From: Capsicum annuum
Taxonomy: Eukaryota; Streptophyta; Magnoliopsida; Solanales; Solanaceae
Direction: 5' to 3'
Assembly (NCBI RefSeq): GCF_002878395.1
Contig: NC_061115.1
Location: forward strand, 53,877,352-53,941,351
DNA: 64,000 bases
A program made the position numbers and the translations under genes. This document shows positions 46,741-56,774 of this stretch, one piece after another; position 1 is the stretch's first letter; each line of letters begins with the position of its first letter. The notes under the pieces are model-generated. The model did not search any database. It was not told the origin of the DNA and was given only the letters and a program-made list of their open reading frames with translations.

Positions 46741-47960
46741 ATGCCTACTAGAAATACCAACGGAACAAGAACTAGGAACCAGCCAGCACCTTCGCCTATT
46801 TAGGAAGATCCCCTGAATGAGCATGTTTCTCATACAGAATTCAGTACTGCTTTCACCACTTTAGCCCATTCTGTGGAAGTTCAGAATGTTTGACCATCTG
46901 TCGTTCAAGCCAATCCAATGACCAATACCGCTGCAGCTAGAATTTAGGACTTTACCCAAATGAACACTCCTTTGTTTATAGGGTCTGAGTCTAAAGAGAA
47001 CCTACAGGAATTCCTTGACATGGTGTAGAAGGTAACAGACAATATGGGGGTAACTGATGGTGAAAGTTCTGAGTTAGTTTCCTATCAGTTGTAGGATGTG
47101 GATCATACATGGTTTAAGTAATGGAAGGTAGACAGGGGTGTAAATGCTCGGCCTATAGAATGGAAGGAGTTTGATACCGCCTTTTTAGATAGGTTCTTTC
47201 CGTTGGAGTTTAGGGAGGCTAAGGTGTTAGATTTCATCAACCTGTAGCAAGGAAACAAGAGTGTGAAAGAGTATTCCCTTAATTTTACTCAGTTAGCCAG
47301 GTATGCTCCTCGTGTGGTAACTGATAGCAGGTCTAAGATGAGCAAGTTCGTGTTTGGTGTATCTGACAGTATGGTCAAAGAGTATAGGACCACAATGCTA
47401 ATTATAGAGATGGACTTGGGTAGGTTGATAGAGCATTCTCAATAGATTGAGGAATAGAAGACTAAGGAGAAAGAGAGGGAGAATAAGAAGGCTAAAATAG
47501 GTAGCTTTAGTTTTGCTCAGCCTAAGTTAAAGGGTGGTAATCTTTCTCAGTTCAGCCTAAAATCTTCAGTCCCAGCTCCATTCTTAGCCAGTGCTCTGGT
47601 GGCTAAATTCAAAAATGGTAATAAGGATAAGGCGCCAGGATATAAATATTAGGGTAGTGTTAGCAGTGCTCGAACAAATTCTCTCTGCCAGAAATATAGC
47701 AGAAATCATTAGGATATCTGTAGGGCTAGCAATGATGTATGTTTGGGGTGTGGAAAACCAGGTCATAGAATCAGAGAGTGTCCACAGATGGGTTCACAGA
47801 GTCAGCATAATCATCCCCCAACTCAGTCATATCGCCCATCTTAGCAGGGTGCCACTTCCAGTGCCACCAGTGGATAGCACCCAAACATGCTCTATGCACT
47901 CCAGTCCCGACAGGATTAGGAAAGTTCTCCTGATGTGGTCACTAGTATGTTACAAGTTTA
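46741..47960 (+). pseudogene. G5 gag
   Basis: The start ATG at 46741 (MPTRNTNGTRTRNQPAPSP) fits the family. The frame stays in register through gag and on to ~48670 without a frameshift, but is broken by many stops, mostly TAG. Gag blocks: EWKEFDTAFLDRFFPLEFRE (~47160) and SVKEYSLNFTQLARYAP (open 47263-47445). The CCHC zinc knuckle CLGCGKPGHRIREC is complete (47740-47781). In living relatives gag forms the particle that packages the RNA. The plus-strand frame 47591-47986 is an out-of-register shadow. Confidence 0.93.
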
Positions 47961-48420
47961 CCATTTACATATTTATGCTTTGCTAGATCCAGAAGCTTCT
48001 TTGTCGTTTATTACTCCTTATATAGCTGTCAACTTCAGAGTCAGTCCCAAAATCTTAGTAGAACCCTTCTAGATATCTACCCTGGTGGGTAAATCTATCA
48101 TAGCCTGATGGGTATACAAGAACTATCCTGTTATGGTATCTCAGAAAGTTACTTCAGTAGACTTAGTAGAGTTGGAGATAACGAATTTTGGCATCATTCT
48201 CAGCATGGATTGGCTCTATTCATGTTATGCTTCAGTTGATTGTAGAAACAGAAATGTCTCCTTCCAATTTCTAAATGAACGTGTCCTAAAATGGAAGGTT
48301 AGTACCACAGCGCTTAAGGGCCAACTTTTTTCATACCTTAGAGCGAAAAAAATAATATCCAAGGGGTGTGTCTATCATTTAGTATGAGTCAAAGACTCTA
48401 GTTTCGAGACTCCTAATCTT
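47961..48420 (+). pseudogene. G5 aspartic protease
   Basis: In the same frame as gag. The active site reads LDPEASLSFITPYIAVNFRV (from ~47980), with Glu in place of the Gly of D[PS]GAS. The second block TSVDLVELEITNFGIILSMD is in the open stretch 48133-48387, and the frame meets a TGA at 48388 where an Arg codon (CGA) is usual. Catalysis is unlikely even if it were translated. Confidence 0.9.
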
Positions 48421-49980
48421 GATTCAATTTTAGTAGAAAGTAAATTTCCTGATGTGTTTCTCGAAGATCTTCCTGGAATTCTTCCCTAAAGGGAAATTGA
48501 CTTCGGAATAGACCTTCTTCGTGATACTCAGACCATCTCTATTCTGCCATACAAAATGGTTCTAGATAAACTTACAGAGTTAAAAGAATAGTTTAAAGAC
48601 CTCTTATACAAAGGATTTACTAGGACCAACGTATCTTTTTGGGACGCACCAGTCTTATTCGTGCAAACAAAAATAGTTCTCTTAGAATGTGTATAGACTA
48701 CCGTCAGTTAAACAAAGTCACTGTCAAGAATAAGTACCCACTTCCTAGAATTGATGAGTTATTCGACCAACTTCAGGGTGCCAGTTACTTTTCTAAGATA
48801 GACCTCAGATTAGTCTATCATCAGCTTAGAGTCAGAGAATGTAACATTTTATAGCTTTCAAAACTTGATATAGTCACTTCGAATTCCTAGTCATGTCATT
48901 TGGTCTTATCAATTCCCCAGTAGCTTTCATGGAATTGATGAACCGTATGTTCAAGCAGTACTTGGACATGTTCTTCATAGTCTTCATAGATGACATCCTT
49001 GTCTACTCCTACAATAGACATGATCATGCAGACCATCTCAGAATAGTGTTACAAACTCTCTGAGCCCATTATTTGTTTTCCAAATGTAGTAATTGTGAGT
49101 TTTGGCTAAGGTCAGTAGCATTCCATGATCATATAGTTTTCAGTAATAGCGTTAGAGTTGATCTTCAAAAGACCAAAGTAGTGAGAAACTGGCATAGACC
49201 CATCTCTCCATCAGATATCAGGAGTTTCTTGAGGTTGGATGGCTATTACCAATGGTTTGTTGAAGGGTTTTCGTCTATTGCATCCCCTCATATCCAGATT
49301 GACTCAGAAGAAAGTCAAGTTCCAGTGGTCAAATTCTTGTGAGAAGAGTTTTCAAGAGCTGAAGACTCAACTTACTATAGCCCCAGTTTTGACTTTGCCC
49401 GATGGTTCTGATGGATTTATTGCATATTGTAATGCTTCTAGAGTTATCTTGGGGTGTGTTTTTATGCAAAAGGGTAAGGTTGTGGGCTATGCCTCTAAAC
49501 AGCTTAAACCCCATGAAAAGAATTATCCCACCCATTATCTTGAATTAGTAGCTATTGTATTTGCCTTAAACATTTAGAGGCACTATCTGTATGGGTTACA
49601 TATTGATGTATTCACAGACCACAAAAGCCTGCAGTATGTATTTTCATAGAAAGACCTAAACTTGCATCAGAGAAGATGGTTAGAGTTATTGAAAAATTAT
49701 GACATGAGTTTTCTGTATCATTCGGGAAAGGCCAATGTAGTGGCAGATGCCCTCAGTAGGTTGTCTATGGGTAGTGTTGCTCACGTTGAGGATGGTAAGA
49801 AGAAGTTAGTTCAGAAAGTTATCAGCTTTCCAGACTAGGTGTCCATTTGGTTGATTCGTCCAAAAATAGTGTTTGGGTGCAAAATTGTTTGAAATCTTCT
49901 TTAGTTTCTGAGGTAAAAGAAAAGTAGGACAAAGATCCCAGTTTAGTTAAGCTAAAAGAGTCAGTCAGAGATTAGAAAGT
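48421..49980 (+). pseudogene. G5 reverse transcriptase and RNase H
   Basis: RT begins near 48480. A one-base deletion near 48670 shifts the frame, so [20 protein letters not shown] is read at 48639-48854; another change follows near 48850. The catalytic box at 48971-49009 reads [13 protein letters not shown], both Asp codons intact. A further shift near 49250-49320 leads to RNase H (open 49239-49577: [37 protein letters not shown], with Asn for the first catalytic Asp) and to [11 protein letters not shown] and YHSGKANVVADALSRLSMG, down to ~49800. Confidence 0.93.
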
Positions 49981-51285
49981 TAAGGTTTTCTCCCAAGGGG
50001 GAGATGGTGTGTTACGCTGCTAGGGTCGACTTTGCATTCCAGGTGTAGATGGCTTGAGGCACAAATTGTTACAGAAGTGCATAGTGCACGTTACTCTATT
50101 CATCCAGGGGCCACTAAGATGTACCATGATTTGTGGGAGATCAATTGGTGGAGTGGAATGAAGAGGGACATTGTAGAGTTTGTGGCTAAGTTCTCTACAT
50201 GTCAGCAGGTGAAGATTGAGCACCAAAAGCCTAGTGGTTCCATATAGGAGTTCAGTGTTCCCACATGGAAGTGTGAAGAAGTAAACATGGATTTCGTAAC
50301 GGTTTACCTCATACTCATCACCAACAAGATTTGATTTGGGTCACTGTAGAAAAGATGACCAAATCCACTCATTTTTTGCTAGTTCATACATCTTATTCAG
50401 CCAAGGATTGTGCCAAGCTCTATATTAGAGAGTTGGATAGATTGCACAGAGTTTCATTGTCCATCATTTTAGATAGAGGTACGCAGTTCACCTCTCACTT
50501 TTAGAAAGCATTCCAAAAGGGTTTTGGTACCCAAGTCTACCTCAGTACATCCTTTCACCCTCAGACAGATGGTTAGGTAGAAAGGACCATCCAGACTCTA
50601 GAAGATATGTTGAGAGCGTGTGTTGTTGACTTTAAGGGTATTTGGTATGACCACTTACCTTTGATTGAGTTTGCATATAATAACAGCTATCAATCCAATA
50701 TTTTTATGGCTCTATTTGAGATTCTTTATGAGAGAAGATGTAGATCTCTCATTGGTTGGTTTGAAGTAGGTGAGGACACAATAGTGGGGCCTGACTTGGT
50801 GTTTGATGTTTTAAAGAAGGTGTATGCAGATGTGAGACGGAAAGATCTTAAATTGAGATTGGTGATTATGTGTATTTAAAAATCTCTCCCATGAAGGGGG
50901 TGAAGAGATTTGGTAAGAAGAGGAAGCTTAGTCCCTGATATGTTGGTCTTTATAGGATTCTGAGTCATTTCGATAAGGTAACCTATGATCTTGAGTTACC
51001 TGCAGGCTTAGCATCAGTGCACCCATTGTTTCACGTCTTCTTGCTAAAGAAGTGCATAGGTGATCTAGCATTTATAGTCCCTATAGAGAGTGTAGATGTT
51101 CAGAACAGTCTCTCCTATAAGAAAGTCCCAGTCTAAATCCTTGATCATCATATTCGTAAACTAAGGAACAAAAAAGTTCACTTGGTCAAAGTTCTTTGGC
51201 AAAATCAGTTCATCGAGGGATCCACTTGGGAAGCAAAAGAAAACATACAAACCAAGTACCCTTATCTCTTCTCCATAAACTAAGA
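49981..51285 (+). pseudogene. G5 integrase with chromodomain-like tail
   Basis: The zinc-binding part (50032-50247) keeps SIHPGATKMYHDL but reads KFSTCQQVK where two Cys are usual, so one ligand of HHCC is lost. The core holds VNMDFV, SIILDRGTQFTSHF and a DGxVERTIQTLEDML block (a stop replaces Gln before the catalytic Glu). Open 50607-50879 (LPLIEFAYNNSYQSNIFMAL). After a frameshift the C-terminal part ends GSTWEAKENIQTKYPYLFSIN at a stop near 51283. That tail is the chromodomain-like module. Confidence 0.92.
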
Positions 51286-51512
51286 CTCAGCCTAAAGTAA
51301 TAGTCTTTCTTAGATTTACTATGTTCCATGCTCAATTACAGCTGCATAACATTCTCATATCATTCATGTATTCATGAAATAGTTCAGTCATGTGTCATGT
51401 CTCCAGAATTTACTCATGCTTCAGTTATACATATCAGTGTAAGTACAGTTTCTCAGTTACTCTCAGTTCAATCAGTCTCATTCGAGGATGAATGTTCCCA
51501 GGGGGGAGATAT
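51286..51512 (+). other. G5 3' untranslated region and polypurine tract
   Basis: About 215 bp after the integrase stop, then ATTCGAGGATGAATGTTCCC and the purine run AGGGGGGAGAT (51500-51510) directly before the LTR. The phrase TTCGAGGATGAATGTTCCC is common next to the 3' LTR in this group. Confidence 0.85.
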
Positions 51513-53726
51513 TGTAAGACCCCGCTAAAGTTTAGTTCAATTCAGTACCATATAGTTTGTAATAAGGGGTCCCATACTTAGAAAAATTCAGCTAAGTGTT
51601 AAGACTTAGAAGCATTTTTAGCCTTCGTAATTGGAAGATCTTATTTTCGATCCTTACTACCTTAGAAGGTCAATTTTTAAGTTGATTCATGATCAGGGAT
51701 GTCAATAGGTCATATTGGGTGAGTTTCAGATTTTTCAAACATTATTTGAGTCACGTTTGGATGACCAAAATAGCAAGCCAATGCAATCTCAATACCTCAT
51801 GTTGGCTATCACGTCGATAGCATCGATGCGGCACATCAGCAATTGCATCGACACCATCAACGCGATGTGTCGGTCATCGCATACTGGGCACAATTTGGGT
51901 ATTAAGTTATGGGTTTGTGGGGGTAATTAAGTCATTTTCCTCCCACATTAAACCCCTATAACACAAAATTCAGCTCCTCAATAGGCAAAATACATTCACT
52001 CTTTCACAAAATCCTATCAATAAATAAACCCTGGTTCATCAAGCTTAAGATCAAGTTCCAAGAAATCCCCAACAATCTTCATGAATTTCGTCACTCAAGT
52101 ATGTTAGGTGTTCATCCTTGGGTTTCCTTCCACCCTTGGAGTTCAAGAACCTTTTTAAAAACTTGAATTATGATTCCCATGTTATGAATTGAATTATGCT
52201 CGTGTTTGTGTTGTTGTATGGATTTCAAATTAAGATTTTTATGAGTACCATGAGATTAAGTTAGCATGTGTATTGAATTATGAATCTCTCATATCAAAAC
52301 CCTTAAATTTGTAAGTTGCATGTTGTAGTTATGATTCCCTATGTGTTTATTTCTCATGTATAACAATCATGCCCCCCAAGTGTTTGATAAAATGTCCATA
52401 TGAGTAAATTATGCATGGTAACCTATTGTTGTGTTGTTAAAGTTGTAACATGAGTTTATCAATTATGCTATCGAGTCCTGGGGGTATTTAATACCCGAAA
52501 TCTAGTGGTTTACTTAGTTACAGTAGTTATAGAATAGTCCCAACAAAAGTCAAGAACAGTAGTACTCAATTAGTTAACAGAACATAGTGAAATCAGTCCA
52601 GTTCAGTTAGTCAACATGATCAGTGTCAGTTCAGTCAAGCCTAGTACAGTCTAGTGATCAGTTCAATGTTATTCAGTTGGGAGTAGGATACAGCACCAAG
52701 CAAACCTAGGGATGGGGGCATTCCTTCCAGTTAGTGTTTGACCCTTAGTAGCAATCCCAGAGTTACAGAACTATGTAGCCAGCGTAGGGTAAGTTTTCCT
52801 CCTGCCAGACTAAGGTTGACACAATCATATATATATTTCATGAGTCTTCCTGACAAATTAGGGTTGACACAGCATTGTTAGTATCCTATGGTAAGGTGTT
52901 AACACCCTTCCAATTGGGGTCTCAGGTTGGACCACAAACCAGTCTATATCGGGGGATGTCGGTTAGATGAACACTCCCACAGTTACAGTTTTAGTCTCAG
53001 TATTCAGTAAAGAACTCCGTCTATTCTACAGAACCAAGGCTATCATTTATCATTTACTCAACCATCATAAATCAGTACTAAGTTTTAGTATAATCTCAGA
53101 TACACAATTTATACCTATATGCGCAGTATTGTATATTCAGTATGTTCAATAATTACAGTTTTACATGTACTCTCAACCAGTTACTTTGTGATGTTTATTT
53201 AGTCAGTTATTATCTCATGCATATGAACCCATGTTTATTAGCTTTACCTCACTTAGCATACCAGTACATTCCATGTACTGATCGCATAATCTCTTTTGCT
53301 CTATGATGTCTCATATCATAGGTTCAGAAGCTCAGGTTCCTAACTATACTTACCAACTCAGGCTATCAGCAGCAAATATAGTGGTGAGTCCTCATATTTT
53401 AAGGACAGAGTTTATCTATTTCAGTATTCCAATAGTTCAGTAGTTATTTCAATCGGAGCTAGTTGGGGGTTTGTCCCATCAACTGCATATTTAAACAGTT
53501 AAAGGCTTTTAGACTAGCATAGTCAGTTATTCAGTTTTCAGATGTTATTGTAAGTTATATATTTAAGTATTTTGAGAACCTTATGGCATTTTCAGATTTC
53601 TTCCGCATATACATATTCCAGTATTATATTCAATGCTCACAACAGGTACCAGTCATGGGTTAGCTTATGGTCCTTCGGGGTTGTAAGCACTGTGTGACAC
53701 CCATAGTGTAGTCTCAGGCCGTTACA
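51513..53726 (+). repeat. G5 3' LTR (intact)
   Basis: 2214 bp, start TGTAAGACCCCGC, end GGCCGTTACA, free of insertions. It is the reference that proves the hAT and G6 insertions in the 5' copy. Followed by ATAAC (53727-53731). Confidence 0.95.
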
Positions 53727-53731
53727 ATAAC

Positions 53732-54002
53732 ATAAACTAAAATGAAATTCAAAAAGCACTTAACTCTTGAAGCTTTCACAAAATTCATTTTTACAATGAA
53801 ATTCAGGTTTGCAGCCTTTTGCTATTTTCTTACTAATTCTAGTAATCAAACTTGTATGGGCAAGTGATTTTTGTGCTGAGAAAAGGGATGAACTTCTTTT
53901 GAACAAAAGCCCCTATTTATCCCTATTCTCTATTGAAGAAGGAAAAAGCAAGAGGCAAAGAAATATTTTTTTGCCTTTTAATTGTCAAAACATTTTTTGC
54001 TC
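53732..54002 (+). other. Short sequence between G5 and the LINE
   Basis: The pre-insertion continuation of the sequence left of G5. It holds a 65-codon open frame (53809-54006) that lacks an ATG, beginning with a hydrophobic run FAIFLLILVIKLVWAS and then a polar part FCAEKRDELLLNK. An ATG at 53796 opens a different frame (MKFRFAAFCYFL) that closes after 23 codons. This looks like a secretion signal by composition, but no family is recognised and it may be chance. Confidence 0.3.
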
Positions 54003-54018
54003 TTAAAACCCACTTAAT
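54003..54018. other. LINE target duplication, left copy
   Basis: TTAAAACCCACTTAAT, matched by TTAAAAACCCACTTAATA at 56757-56774. Long duplications of variable size are made by target-primed reverse transcription. Confidence 0.88.
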
Positions 54019-54109
54019 GACAACAACAACAACAACAAACCCAGTGTATTCCCACATAATGAGGTCTGGGGAGGGTAAGATGTACGCAGTCCATACCTCT
54101 ACCTCTAAA

Positions 54110-56690
54110 GAAGTAGAAAGGTTATTTTCGATAGACCCCCGGCTTGAGACACGGAATACTAAACAAATTCATAGTAAAGCATGGAACAAGATGGCATAAC
54201 ATAAATACGACACCCACAAGTAATAGTAAACAGAGAAAAGTAAACAGATTCATAACAAAGAATGAAACAAGGTATCATAACAAGAATAATACCCCCACCA
54301 AGTAATTCCCTACACTAGCGACCCAAACTGACCCTAGCCTTCTGCCCTAATCCGTGTCCTCCAGATCTTCCTATCTAGGGTCATGTCCTCAGTGAGCTGT
54401 AACTGCTTCATGTCTCGCCTAATCACCTCTCCTCAGTACTTCTTTGGCCTACCCCTACCCCTCCTAAAACCATCCAAAGCTAGCCTCTCACACCTACGAA
54501 CCGGGGTATCCATGCCCCTCCTCATCACGTGTCCGAACCATCTCAATCGGACTTTCCGCATCTTATTCTCCACTGGAGTCACACCAACCTTCTCCCTGAT
54601 AGTCTCATTCTGAACTCTATCCCCCCTAGTTAGCCCACACATCCAATCCAACATCCGCATTTCTGCCACCTTCACTTTTTGAATGTGGGAGTTCTAACTA
54701 GCCAATTCTTAACTAGCCAACACTTCGCTCCATACAACATGGCCAGACGGACTGCCATCCTGTAGAACTTTCCTTTAAGCTTGGGCGGCACCTTCTTATC
54801 ACACAACACCCCAAAGCGATCTTCCATTTCAACCATCCCGCCCCAATACAGTGTGAGACATTCTTGTCAATCTCATCGTTACCCTAAATCACGGACTCGA
54901 GATACTTGAAACTATCCCTCTTACATACCACATGTGATTCCAACTTCACTACCACCTCATTCTCCATTCTCACGTTATTAAACTTGTATTCCAAATACTC
55001 TGTCTTGCTCCTACTCAACCTGAACCCTTTAGACTCAAGAGTTTTTCTTCACACCTATAATTTATTATTCACACCACCACCACCACCACCACCACCCCGC
55101 ATCTCATCAATCAAAACTACATCTGCAAAAAGCATACACTAAGGCACCTCTCCTTGAATATGCCGTGTCAACACATCCATCACCAAAGCAAACAAAAAGG
55201 GAATAAGAGTAGATCCCTGATGCAATCCTGTCAAGACAGTGAAATGCTCTGAGTCTCCTCCTGCCGTCCTCACCTAAGTTTTAGCTCCATCATACATGTC
55301 CTTAATTACTCTGATATATGCCATCGGGACTCCACTCACCTCCAAGCATCTCTAAAGCACCTCCCAGGGTACTTTGCCATATGCCTTCTCCAAGTCGATA
55401 AACACCATGTGCAGGTCCTTCTTTATCTTCCTATACTATTCTACCAGCCTCCGTACCAGGTGATTGCCTCTGTCGTCTAGTGTCCAGGCATAAATCCAAA
55501 CTGGTTCTACAAAATAGACACTATCCATATCAGCCTCACCTCGACCACTCTCTCTCAAATCTTCATAGAGTGACTCAATAACTTAATACCCCTATAGTTA
55601 TTTCAACTCTGAATGTCACCCTTATTCTTATAAAGAGGGATCATAGTACTCCACCTCCAAGCCTCGAGCATTTTCGTCGTCTTGAAAATTCCATTAAAAA
55701 ATCCAGTCAACCACCTTAAACCAGCCTCGCCAGAAAACTTCTAAAAATCCACAGGTATCTCATCAGGCCCCATCGCCCTACCCCTTCGCATCCGGCGAAC
55801 AGCCTCTCTAACCTCCTCTACCTTAAAACGTCTAGAATAACTAAAATTCCGACACTCCTCTGAGTGCTCCAGCTCCCCTAACATAATAGCTCTATCCCCT
55901 TCGTCATTCAAGAGCCTATGAAAATACGACTGCCATCTATTCTTAATGTGGCCATCCTCCACCAACACTGTACCGTCCTTCCCCTTAATGCACTTCACCT
56001 GATCAAGGTCATAACCCTTCCTCCCCCTATCATTAGCGAGTCTAAACAACTTTTTTTCCCCTTCTTTATCCTGTAACCCCGCATACAAGCTCTCAAATGT
56101 TGTCGTCTTAGCCACCATAACTGCTAACTTAGCCTCCTTCCTAGATAACTTGTACTCTTTCCTTTTTACCCATTTCTCTTCTTCGTCCTTACTCTCAACC
56201 AACTTAGCATACGCCCATTTCTTGGTCTCCACTTTCTTCTTAACCTCTTCATTCCACCACCAATCCCCCCGATGATGCCCGGCCCGTCCCCTAGAAACAC
56301 CTAACACCTCACTAGCATTCTTCCTGATGCACCTAGCTACCCTATCCCGCATACTATACACGTCCCCCTACACTCCCACACCCCCATTCCTGCTAACTTA
56401 TCCCCTATCTCCTATGCATTCACTAGCATCAACCTTCCCCACTTAATTCTAGGTCTACACTCCCCACTCCTTCTCTTCTTATCTTTCTTTATACCCAAAT
56501 CCATAATCAAAAGATTCTCACTCGGGATGACCTTACAGTCCTTACACAACACCCTATCCCCTTTCTTAAGCAACAAAAAGTTAATCTGGGTCTTGGCTAT
56601 TATACTTCGAAAGGTGATCAGGTGATCCTCCTTCTTTGGGAAGCTCAAGTTCACCACCACCAGCCCAAAGGACCTTGCAAAATCCAATAG
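54110..56690 (-). pseudogene. LINE polyprotein remnant (EN-RT)
   Basis: Read downward: end of endonuclease at 56412-56687 (SFPKKEDHLITFRS, FLLLKKGDRVLCKDCKVIPS); linker 55741-56361 (DWWWNEEVKKKVETKKWAYA, RWQSYFHRLLNDEGD, AVRRMRRGRAMGPDEIPVDF), 206 codons and the longest open frame in the window; RT core ~55130-55740, badly shifted; C-terminal part 54433-54675 ([29 protein letters not shown]). The catalytic box at 55113-55129 reads FADVVLIDE, lacking one Asp of FADD, next to a Gly-codon repeat. Not functional. Confidence 0.92.
55072..55096. repeat. (CAC)n / (GGT)n microsatellite in LINE RT
   Basis: About eight CAC units on the plus strand, which on the coding strand are GGT codons directly after DEMR in the RT. 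Related elements have one or two Gly codons here, so this is an expansion by slippage inside old coding sequence. Confidence 0.85.
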
Positions 56691-56756
56691 AGTATCCCCC
56701 TCTTCATTTCTTTACCCAAAACCAAAAACACCATGCACATCATCAAAGCCTCCCGG

Positions 56757-56774
56757 TTAAAAACCCACTTAATA
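56757..56774. other. LINE target duplication, right copy
   Basis: TTAAAAACCCACTTAATA, the partner of 54003-54018 with one extra A. It is followed by AAGCAAAACATTTTTTGG, which also resembles CAAAACATTTTTTGCTC just left of the left copy. Confidence 0.88.

Larger units (their letters stand above)
35271..53726 (+). mobile_element. Ty3/gypsy retrotransposon G5, complete but nested
   Basis: Both LTRs, primer site, gag, pol, polypurine tract and a perfect 5 bp target duplication (ATAAC) are present, so the ends are certain. Length is 18.4 kb, of which about 9.0 kb is foreign: a hAT-like element (36661-38585) and gypsy G6 (38607-45662), both in the 5' LTR. Removed, these give a 5' LTR of ~2.26 kb against 2214 bp for the 3' LTR. 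Integrase tail and gag place it with the Del/Tekay-like chromoviruses. Pol has stops and frameshifts. Confidence 0.95.
54019..56756 (-). mobile_element. RTE-type LINE, 5'-truncated
   Basis: Non-LTR retrotransposon of 2738 bp in minus orientation. The 3' tail is (TTG)n rather than poly(A), visible as CAACAACAACAACAACAA at ~54021-54038, as in RTE-clade elements. It encodes the end of an endonuclease domain, a linker and a reverse transcriptase with the usual C-terminal tail. The first part of the endonuclease is missing, as is usual for LINE copies. Flanked by a 16-18 bp duplication, so the boundaries are certain. Confidence 0.93.

Noticed and set aside
47591..47986. 131-codon plus-strand open frame as a gene of its own
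   Set aside because: It overlaps the G5 gag zinc knuckle and protease in another frame; the real frame is identified by the intact CCHC motif and the protease blocks.
46741..48670. Many TAG codons in one register taken as a sign of stop-codon reassignment or readthrough
   Set aside because: TGA and TAA also occur in the frame, downstream pol has frameshifts, and plant nuclear genomes use TAG as stop; deamination of CAG is simpler.
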